DNA from: Bifidobacterium breve
GTDB taxonomy: Bacteria > Actinomycetota > Acidimicrobiia > IMCC26256
NCBI GenBank assembly: GCA_945907055.1
Contig: CAMDSG010000042.1
Location: 1-11,561, forward strand
DNA: 11,561 nt
Direction: 5' to 3'
Shown piece after piece: positions 6,885-11,561 of this stretch (positions within the stretch are counted from its first letter, which is position 1; each line of letters opens with the position of its first letter). Both the position numbers and the translations under genes were made by a program. Under the pieces are notes generated by a model. It was not told the DNA's origin and searched no databases. It saw only the letters and a program-made list of their open reading frames with translations.

Positions 6885-8023
6885 TATCTCGTCTCTCCAT
6901 ATAGTGAGATAATAAATTTCTCTGCAACCTGATCTGGCGTTAGCTCATACTTTGGTTGCTCTTCCGTTTTGCTCAACGAGGATACGAGAGCCTTATATAT
7001 CCTCTCGACATGTTCCTCACTTCCCCACTCGGGGCTTGAGGGCTGCAATCCGATTGGAATATAGGTACCCCCTACACTCTTCTCATCTTGAAGACTCGCT
7101 GTTAATCGGAACCGGTCTTCCTCGACGCCGCTCCGGACCATTTCATAAATGAAGCCCGGAATACTCAGATCTTCCTGCGAAGGGTATTTAGGCGGTCTTG
7201 CTCCGTTGCGCAATAATACGCGCCTCATTCCTTCGTAATGTTCTGTGGTGTAGTCGTACGAGCACAGTGCTCGAGGTTCATAAGTAGTCCAGAAATAAAA
7301 ATGGCCGATTCGCAGCACATCCCTATCTAGTAGTGAAGCCTCCGGGTGGTCTCCATAGTCCAGCGGGTACTCTCTCTCAATAGGGTTTCGATATGTGTGG
7401 AGTGCACTGCTCATTCTCTTTGGGTTGTGATTATGCAGAACTACTTCCTCTGCTCCGAGCCCAAGAACGACCCGCCCAGTATCGGTAATCTCAAGTACAT
7501 CGCCGCGCTGTCCAGGGCCAGCCTTCAGAGCGCGATCAAGACGTTTCAGCGAAACCCGATGCCCCGGAGCACATCCGCAAAAAGGTGGGGCAATTTTCCC
7601 GTCGCTCGGATAATACGATTCGGGGTCAGGTACCCATTGGTGAGCCTCCGAGCCAAGCCATGCAGGGTGCTGAGAGTTGTCACTAGCGTGAACCCCCCAG
7701 CACTGCGTCGGTATTTTTGAGACCGAGAGGCACCCGTCCCCGATTGCTAATAGCGAGTCTCCTACTAACGAGACGAGGGGGGTTTCCTCTGCTCCCCACA
7801 GCGAGCGTGCTCGCTCGGGGTCGTGGTTCCAAACGGTTGTTATAGAACCATCACTGCTGCCTAATTCGATGGTGCCATCATCCGAGACTGAGAGGATGCG
7901 CGCCTGAATACTGCCACCGCTCTTAAGTTCGGTGTCGAGTTGGTGCGGGTGGACTAGATGCCCAGGTGTGAACCCACAGATAAAGGCGCGTCTGGGGTTG
8001 TGGGATGCAAAAGCGTTGCTCAT
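6884..8023 (-). CDS. Unknown protein with two copies of a novel ~90-residue module; riboswitch-led
   Basis: A 379-residue soluble protein, family not recognised. Two internal repeats are visible: module 1 (about 13-103) and module 2 (about 147-246). Shared landmarks are CGx(2)PGHxV (C16/C149, P20/P153, G21-H22/G154-H155), LDx(2)LKxG (29-36/162-169), a V-x-DDGT-like turn with following strands (46-54/178-187), NHxP (66-69/198-201), and a final D-x-L-x-IG strand (89-95/234-240). The linker and the C-terminal part (247-379: EGMRRVLLRNG, SIPGFIYEMV, a helical tail) match nothing I know. No signal peptide, nuclease, kinase or methyltransferase motif is seen. The start ATG has AGGAG at 8031-8035, 7 nt upstream, directly against the riboswitch P1 helix. 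The downstream 92-aa gene overlaps by 1 nt. Conserved Cys/His suggest a metal site or simply a structural core. Confidence 0.78.
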   Translation of the reverse strand: MSNAFASHNPRRAFICGFTPGHLVHPHQLDTELKSGGSIQARILSVSDDGTIELGSSDGSITTVWNHDPERARSLWGAEETPLVSLVGDSLLAIGDGCLSVSKIPTQCWGVHASDNSQHPAWLGSEAHQWVPDPESYYPSDGKIAPPFCGCAPGHRVSLKRLDRALKAGPGQRGDVLEITDTGRVVLGLGAEEVVLHNHNPKRMSSALHTYRNPIEREYPLDYGDHPEASLLDRDVLRIGHFYFWTTYEPRALCSYDYTTEHYEGMRRVLLRNGARPPKYPSQEDLSIPGFIYEMVRSGVEEDRFRLTASLQDEKSVGGTYIPIGLQPSSPEWGSEEHVERIYKALVSSLSKTEEQPKYELTPDQVAEKFIISLYGETR

Positions 8024-8121
8024 GACTGTTCTCCTAATTCATCGTTCCCGGCATTGGCACCGTGGCCTCGCCCGAGGGCGGAGATCGGTTGCCAGCCCTT
8101 CACAGAGCCGGGTCTCTCAGG
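8019..8121 (-). repeat. Long direct repeat, copy A (leader of the 379-aa gene)
   Basis: 103 bp matching 9646-9748 with a single difference (C at 8026, A at 9653). The identity begins within the first two codons of the 379-aa gene and covers the Shine-Dalgarno and most of the riboswitch, stopping inside P2/J1-2. Beyond 8121 the copies drift apart, though a weaker similarity continues for about 12 bp. The downstream coding sequences are only distantly alike. Confidence 0.97.
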
Positions 8122-8136
8122 ACTTCCTGATGGATT
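8036..8136 (-). promoter_or_regulatory. SAM-I-family riboswitch aptamer, copy A
   Basis: Read on the - strand, 8136 to 8036. P1: AATCCATC (8136-8129) with GATGAATT (8043-8036), 7 pairs and one mismatch. P2 outer: TCCT (8122-8119) with AGGG (8099-8096). Kink-turn: GA (8118-8117) opposite GA (8101-8100) with the 3-nt bulge TGT (8104-8102). P2 inner: GAG (8116-8114) with CTC (8107-8105). P3: GCAACC (8092-8087) with GGTGCC (8061-8056), closed by a CGCC/GGCG hairpin. Pseudoknot: loop CCCGG (8112-8108) with CCGGG (8051-8047), right after the AAT of J3/4. These are the defining elements of the SAM-I class in the right order. P4 is missing: only AAC (8046-8044) joins the pseudoknot strand to P1. P1 ends exactly at the Shine-Dalgarno (8035-8031), so translational control is likely; TCTCC in P3 (8084-8080) could also pair with GGAGA (8034-8030). 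Ligand is inferred, not shown. Confidence 0.84.
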
Positions 8137-8147
8137 GGTGTTCAAGG

Positions 8148-8179
8148 CTTGACCAAAAACGCTCTTGACCAAAAACGCT
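8148..8179. repeat. 16-bp tandem duplication upstream of riboswitch A
   Basis: CTTGACCAAAAACGCT occurs twice head to tail, at 8148-8163 and 8164-8179. Its left edge overlaps the palindrome TCAAG-G-CTTGA (8142-8152). It lies just upstream of the aptamer in the - strand transcript, where the promoter or an operator would be expected. Confidence 0.9.
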
Positions 8180-8187
8180 CTCGAGCG
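8171..8187 (-). terminator. Short terminator-like hairpin with T5 upstream of riboswitch A
   Basis: On the - strand CGCT-CGAG-AGCG (8187-8176) is followed by TTTTT (8175-8171). The shape is that of an intrinsic terminator, but the stem is only 4-5 bp and no - strand gene lies upstream to be terminated. It may instead be part of the promoter or chance. Confidence 0.25.
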
Positions 8188-8288
8188 GCCGCCTCTTGGA
8201 GCATTAAACCAAACAAGATCCTCAAGTATTCCCATTCATGGAGAGTTTTCTGGTTGGATACTCAGATCACTCTTCATAAGGGGCTCAG

Positions 8289-9056
8289 GTGACGAACATA
8301 GAACCCGAACCGATCACGATTGAACCCACCGTTGAGGTAAAGCGCCCGGTCATGCTCCAGGGTTGGTACAACCTGACCGCACTGCATTGGCAGTATGAGC
8401 CCTCAGTTATCCAAGCTTTCCTGCCTAGTGGTTTTACCGTTGACACGTTTGATGGGGCTGCATGGGTTGGCTTGATTCCATTTTACATGCGGCGAATTCG
8501 ATTGCCGAGGACACCCGCCCTTGGGCCACTCTCGACCTTCCCTGAGACCAATGTGCGAACTTATATTCGCGACGAAAACGGCAGGAGGGGAGTGTGGTTC
8601 TTCAGTCTTGACGTATCGCGCATGCTGCCAGCGTTGGTGGCGAGAGTTACTTATGGCCTCCCTTACTGCTGGTCGTCAATGACGATGAGTGAACAAGCCG
8701 ATGGGGACGCGCAGATTCGCTCTTATACATCGCGTCGCAGGTGGCCGCGTGGTGAAGCATCGAGTTCGGTAACGGTGCGCGTCGGGAGAGAACTTGTAGA
8801 GAGTGAACTCACGGAGCTTGACCATTTTCTAACAGCACGGTGGGCACTTGGATCGGTATTTGGTTCGCGCAGACTCTGGGCGAACATCCACCATGACGCG
8901 TGGCCAATACATGAAGCGGAGGTGCTTCACTGTGACGAGTCTCTTCTGAGCGCCGCAGGATTGCCACTACCGACCGGCACGCCGATTGCTCGGTGGTCCC
9001 CGGGTGTCGATGTTCGTATCGCAATGCCGCGAATCGTCGGTAAAATTAACCCCTAA
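8289..9056 (+). CDS. DUF2071 (YqjF-like) protein
   Basis: A 255-residue soluble protein of the DUF2071/YqjF family, which shares the acetoacetate-decarboxylase-like fold but has no established reaction. Family landmarks in order: the GWYNLTALHW region (25-34), FLPSGFTVDTFDGAAWVGLI (44-63, core DGAAWVGLIPF), the FPETNVRTYI motif (84-93), GVWFFSLD (101-108), YGLPY (122-126), FLTARW (180-185) and the C-terminal HHDAWP (201-206). Length is standard. GTG at 8289 has AAGGGG 5 nt upstream (about 8278-8283) and gives the usual short N-terminal extension. It is the only + strand gene between the two riboswitch-led - strand units and does not overlap either; it has no evident link to them. A hairpin at 9053-9069 spans its stop codon. 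Confidence 0.87.
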   Translation: MTNIEPEPITIEPTVEVKRPVMLQGWYNLTALHWQYEPSVIQAFLPSGFTVDTFDGAAWVGLIPFYMRRIRLPRTPALGPLSTFPETNVRTYIRDENGRRGVWFFSLDVSRMLPALVARVTYGLPYCWSSMTMSEQADGDAQIRSYTSRRRWPRGEASSSVTVRVGRELVESELTELDHFLTARWALGSVFGSRRLWANIHHDAWPIHEAEVLHCDESLLSAAGLPLPTGTPIARWSPGVDVRIAMPRIVGKINP

Positions 9057-9069
9057 GTTTTTAACTTAG
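9053..9069. terminator. Hairpin over the DUF2071 stop, between convergent genes
   Basis: CTAAGTT (9053-9059) pairs perfectly with AACTTAG (9063-9069) around TTT. It contains the TAA stop of the DUF2071 gene (9054-9056) and lies 8 nt before the stop of the convergent 190-aa gene. It could serve both transcripts, but lacks a T-run. Confidence 0.4.
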
Positions 9070-9077
9070 ATACGCGG

Positions 9078-9650
9078 TCACGCCCAGTTGTCCGGGTCGT
9101 CCTCGTCTGGGTCGTCCTCGCGCCGAATTGCATAGTACTCCTCGTTAAAGGTTGGCCGCTCGATATATGTGCACTCTGATGGCCCTTCACCAAGATTGAA
9201 TGCCCTGCCCCGTCCGTCGGGCGCGTTCCCCATTAAAAAGTTTGAACCATAACAACTGACGTCACCTCCATTTGGTCCAACGCAGTTGCGGAACTCGTCG
9301 GGGTTATGCAACCAACGAGTGAGAGTCTGGCGACCGACTTTGAGGACCACCGTCCCATCATCGTTGACAGAGATAACTCTGCAGTTCTTTCGCTCGGAGT
9401 GGCGCATACCCCCCAGCACGGCCATGAAATGAATGTTGTGGCCATCGCCGAAACGCTCGCAGGTAGTCGAAATACGCGGGGGCAGTGGAACAAATCCCTT
9501 GTCCCCAAGTTGCTTGATTCGCCTATTGCCGGCTGCGGGCTTCTTTGCAGTGGTGCCAGTTTTCTTCACAGCAGCGCGCGCTGCACCGGTAGGTTTACTG
9601 AGCGGTTTACTAGCGGCTTTACTGGCGGGCTTACTAACGGGTTTACTCAT
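9078..9650 (-). CDS. Unknown protein: histone-H1-like basic tail plus one copy of the novel module; riboswitch-led
   Basis: A 190-residue protein I do not recognise. Residues 1-46 are low-complexity Lys/Ala/Pro/Ser, with SKP-type repeats (SKPVSKPASKAASKPLSKP) then AAVKKTGTTAKKPAAGNRR, like bacterial histone-H1-type tails; such tails bind DNA or RNA. Residues about 57-152 are a third copy of the module found twice in the 379-aa protein: C64 and G70-H71 for the CxnGH motif, CRVISVNDDGTVVLKV (90-105), then RWLHNP (112-117), then YGSNFLMGNAPDG (134-146). The C-terminus is strongly acidic (EDDPDEDDPDNW, 178-189). Five Cys (64, 90, 123, 133, 160) suggest a metal site or disulfides. No signal peptide. 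ATG 9650 has AGGAG at 9658-9662, 7 nt upstream, abutting the aptamer. It could be a nucleic-acid-binding regulator; that is inference from composition. Confidence 0.78.
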   Translation of the reverse strand: MSKPVSKPASKAASKPLSKPTGAARAAVKKTGTTAKKPAAGNRRIKQLGDKGFVPLPPRISTTCERFGDGHNIHFMAVLGGMRHSERKNCRVISVNDDGTVVLKVGRQTLTRWLHNPDEFRNCVGPNGGDVSCYGSNFLMGNAPDGRGRAFNLGEGPSECTYIERPTFNEEYYAIRREDDPDEDDPDNWA

Positions 9651-9748
9651 GAATGTTCTCCTAATTCATCGTTCCCGGCATTGGCACCGTGGCCTCGCCC
9701 GAGGGCGGAGATCGGTTGCCAGCCCTTCACAGAGCCGGGTCTCTCAGG
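9646..9748 (-). repeat. Long direct repeat, copy B (leader of the 190-aa gene)
   Basis: 103 bp matching 8019-8121 with one difference (A at 9653). The offset between the copies is 1627 bp and the orientation is the same. Identity covers start codon, Shine-Dalgarno and the aptamer core, then gives way to the 14-bp tandem repeat. Confidence 0.97.
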
Positions 9749-9760
9749 GTCTTCTGGATG
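9663..9760 (-). promoter_or_regulatory. SAM-I-family riboswitch aptamer, copy B
   Basis: Same core as copy A: P2 CCCT (9749-9746) with AGGG (9726-9723), kink-turn GA/GA with TGT bulge, pseudoknot strands at 9735-9739 and 9674-9678, P3 strands GCAACC (9719-9714) and GGTGCC (9688-9683), and no P4. It differs in P1: the 5' strand is supplied by the first unit of the tandem repeat, so only CATC (9760-9757) pairs with GATG (9670-9667). P1 is therefore about half as long as in copy A, and J1/2 reads CAGAAGA. A shorter P1 would be expected to shift the switch toward the unbound state or need more ligand; this is inference. The 3' edge abuts the Shine-Dalgarno at 9658-9662. Confidence 0.8.
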
Positions 9761-9828
9761 CTGTCTTCTGGATGCTGTCTTCTGGATGCTGTCTTCTGGA
9801 TGCTGTCTTCTGGATGCTGTCTTCTGGA
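9749..9828. repeat. 14-bp tandem repeat (about 5.7 copies) upstream of riboswitch B
   Basis: Unit GTCTTCTGGATGCT, perfect for five full copies from 9749 to 9818, followed by a 10-bp partial copy to 9828. All copies are identical, indicating recent expansion or homogenisation. On the - strand each unit reads AGCATCCAGAAGAC, which carries the aptamer's P1 5' strand (CATC) and J1/2 (CAGAAG). The unit length is not a multiple of three and lies in the 5' untranslated leader or promoter of the 190-aa gene. Copy number may vary between strains. Confidence 0.95.
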
Positions 9829-10113
9829 ACTTTGGCGCATGACCAGGCCTCAATTATTTATGAGGCCGGGCCTGCATGGGTTCTAACGGGCTTTTGACTT
9901 GTAATATTCCCCGGAGTTGAGACGAGGCCCGCCTGTGACCTAGGGGCTATGGCCTAAAGGACCTAATTTCTCAGGATCGGAGCCAATTCTCCCCAAAATT
10001 TGGTGTGGAGATAAGATGCTTTCTGTGGCAGACTCATCGCACTGAGTAGTGGACAATTCTCCATTAGCTCTCCCATTTGGGTATAAAAAATCAGTAGCGA
10101 AAGGCAAGACCGA
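9829..10113. other. Divergent intergenic region with promoters and small palindromes
   Basis: This 285-nt stretch (463 nt with the leader and repeats before it) separates the 190-aa gene from the metalloprotease gene. It holds a perfect 7-bp hairpin GGCCTCA (9846-9852) with TGAGGCC (9861-9867) around an AT loop, a CCAAA-A-TTTGG palindrome (9993-10003), a 9-bp direct repeat CAATTCTCC (9984-9992 and 10054-10062) and a -10-like TATAAA (10082-10087) about 27 nt before the protease start. I see no credible gene, tRNA or other structured RNA. Either strand's promoter could lie here. Confidence 0.4.
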
Positions 10114-11561
10114 ATGAGCAGATTCAATCGAGCACTAGCTGCGACTGCTGTCGTATCTCTTCTCGGACTTGTTGCCGCAGCGACTCCCGCAGAGTCAATC
10201 CCTGGCCCTGCACAGCGATGGTCCGGAGAGTCTGCCATTAGCCACCTAGGTTCGAGGCTCCCAATTATTGCGGCGCGCAACGGAATAAGTGAAGCAAAAC
10301 TGCGAAGCGGGTTTGCCAAAGACAAGAGCCTGCGCGTTGATGGGGACGATCGACTCCTATATGTAGATGCGGCCGTTCCCCAATCAGCAGTGCTGCCAGC
10401 GAAGTCGAGCACTCTTGACCCGCTTTACCCAGACGCAGATACTTTCTTGCTGCATAGCCTCCCTGGTGCAACGCGCCTTATTTATCTCGACTTCAACGGG
10501 CACACGCTCTCGGGAACCGCATGGAATGCGAGTACCGGCGGAGACTGCTATGCCGATCCATACTCGAGTGATGCCGACGGTACAACCTTTACATCGGCTG
10601 AGTTGGCAAATATCCAGAGCGTGTGGCGTCGAGTAGCTGAGGACTACGCGCCATTCAATGTAGACGTAACGACTCAGGAGCCAACTGCAGACAATCTCTC
10701 CCGTGGCACAACAACTGATGTCAATTACGGAGCACGTGCTGTTATTACCAATAGCACTTCAAATTGCCCTAACGGCACCACTCTCTATCAATCGGCGTGC
10801 AGCAGTAACTGTGGTGGCATTGCCTATGTAGGCGTTTATGGCCTTACCGGCACCAACCACGACTATTACCAGCCTGCGTTGATCTTTCAGAACGGCGTAA
10901 CCGATAACCCGAAGTATGTAGCCGAGGCGACTGCTCACGAAGTTGGGCACAATGTCGGGCTAAATCATGATGGCACGGCTACCTTGGGTTATTACGAAGG
11001 CCAGGGGAGCTGGGGGCCAATAATGGGCGCTAGTTACTACAAGCCAATTACGCAGTGGAGCAAAGGCGAGTACACAGGGGCTAATAACAAGGAAGATGAT
11101 TTTACGGTGATGGGCACTAACGGTCTGCCGCTGCGAACCGATGACTATGGGAACACAACAGCGACTGCAACTTATGTCTCCGCCGCTCCTGCGACGATTG
11201 ACGGAGTTATAAGCACCGCTGTAGATGTCGACGTATTTAGTTTTAATGTTGCTGGAGGTACTGCAACCTTCGCTGCAACACCATCTGCGACTAGCCCCGA
11301 TCTCGATATAAAACTCACTCTGAAGAACAACGATGGCACGGTTGTAGCGACAGACGATCCACTATCGGGGAGTACGAGTGGTGATGTTGCATTTGGAATG
11401 TCTGCATCTATTACTCAGACACTTGTCGCGGGGCTCTACACGCTGACTGTCGATGGAGTTGGTGCGGGTACTGCAGCATCAACTGGTTACTCGGACTACG
11501 GCAGCCTTGGTAGCTACAGGATTAACGCTACTTATTCGCAGACCATCAATCTCGCACCTAC
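10114..11561 (+). CDS. Secreted metzincin-type zinc metalloprotease with PPC-like domain (3' truncated by window)
   Basis: An open frame of at least 482 codons that runs off the window without a stop. Residues 1-28 are a Sec signal peptide: MSRFNR, a hydrophobic core AATAVVSLLGLVAAA and an Ala-rich cleavage region near 24-28. A short propeptide-like region follows to about 120. The catalytic domain begins near RLIYLDFNGH (about 120-135) and holds the zinc site HEVGHNVGLNHD (275-286), i.e. HExxHxxGxxHD with Glu276 as general base and His275, His279, His285 as ligands. The Met-turn is PIMGAS, Met304. From about 343, after DDYGN, lies a beta-rich bacterial pre-peptidase C-terminal (PPC)-like domain (VDVDVFSF, 370-377; a second strand group DIKLTLKNNDGTVV). 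Secreted proteases of this kind degrade extracellular proteins. ATG 10114 is preceded by a weak AAGGCAAG Shine-Dalgarno. Confidence 0.88.
   Translation, partial: MSRFNRALAATAVVSLLGLVAAATPAESIPGPAQRWSGESAISHLGSRLPIIAARNGISEAKLRSGFAKDKSLRVDGDDRLLYVDAAVPQSAVLPAKSSTLDPLYPDADTFLLHSLPGATRLIYLDFNGHTLSGTAWNASTGGDCYADPYSSDADGTTFTSAELANIQSVWRRVAEDYAPFNVDVTTQEPTADNLSRGTTTDVNYGARAVITNSTSNCPNGTTLYQSACSSNCGGIAYVGVYGLTGTNHDYYQPALIFQNGVTDNPKYVAEATAHEVGHNVGLNHDGTATLGYYEGQGSWGPIMGASYYKPITQWSKGEYTGANNKEDDFTVMGTNGLPLRTDDYGNTTATATYVSAAPATIDGVISTAVDVDVFSFNVAGGTATFAATPSATSPDLDIKLTLKNNDGTVVATDDPLSGSTSGDVAFGMSASITQTLVAGLYTLTVDGVGAGTAASTGYSDYGSLGSYRINATYSQTINLAP

Noticed and set aside
8180..8192. CTCGAG overlapping GCGGCCGC, resembling an XhoI/NotI cloning linker
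   Set aside because: The flanks are natural-looking sequence continuous with the 16-bp duplication, there is no vector sequence, and such a short overlap can arise by chance.
8020..8235. Open frame through riboswitch A ending at TGA overlapping the start codon, with a counterpart at 9647-9853, as shared leader peptides
   Set aside because: The shared peptide part follows automatically from the identical DNA, the parts outside the repeat are unrelated, neither start has a good Shine-Dalgarno, and RNA structure explains the conservation better.
8019..9748. 103-bp direct repeats bounding the DUF2071 gene as a composite transposon or insertion element
   Set aside because: There is no transposase, integrase, terminal inverted repeat or target duplication, and each repeat is precisely the leader of a gene, so a regulatory role is the better reading.
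9749..9828. Tandem repeat as a CRISPR array
   Set aside because: The 14-bp units are directly adjacent with no spacers and no cas genes are present.

Overview
The window comes from a bacterial chromosome of intermediate GC, and its gene content fits an actinomycete, perhaps a free-living aquatic Acidimicrobiia-like lineage. The clues are a DUF4395 membrane protein, a long-loop FadE-type acyl-CoA dehydrogenase, a DUF7064/7065-like protein, frequent GTG starts and a TetR-style operator. The lineage is an inference from protein flavour; there is no rRNA or tRNA here to confirm it.

Left part (1-4110): four + strand genes encode a D-aminoacylase-type amidohydrolase, a DUF7064/7065-like protein, a DUF4395 membrane protein with two CxxC pairs, and an SRPBCC protein. 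They meet a - strand cupredoxin lipoprotein across a cluster of hairpins (4030-4116). Middle (4610-6601): an acyl-CoA dehydrogenase preceded by a perfect 16-bp TetR-type palindrome and a strong Shine-Dalgarno, with an NTF2/SnoaL-like gene overlapping its stop codon (GTGA). These two look like a small lipid or terpenoid catabolic operon.

Right part (6606-9830) is the unusual region. Two - strand units, separated by a + strand DUF2071 gene, each begin with an almost identical ~100-nt leader (102 of 103 bases identical, ending at the start codon). On the - strand this leader folds as a SAM-I-family riboswitch aptamer: kink-turn in P2, GCAACC and GGTGCC core strands, a loop-to-J3/4 pseudoknot, and P1 abutting the Shine-Dalgarno. 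P4 is reduced to a 3-nt linker. The first unit encodes a 379-aa protein with two copies of an unrecognised ~90-residue module plus a small acidic 92-aa protein. The second encodes a 190-aa protein with a histone-H1-like basic tail, one diverged copy of the same module and an acidic C-terminus. Upstream of the second aptamer lies a 14-bp tandem repeat (5.7 copies), and each unit carries the aptamer's P1 5' strand and J1/2. I see no methionine or SAM-metabolism gene, so the regulated function is unknown.

Right end (10114-11561, running off the window): a secreted metzincin-type zinc metalloprotease with a signal peptide, an HExxHxxxxxHD site, a Met-turn and a PPC-like domain.
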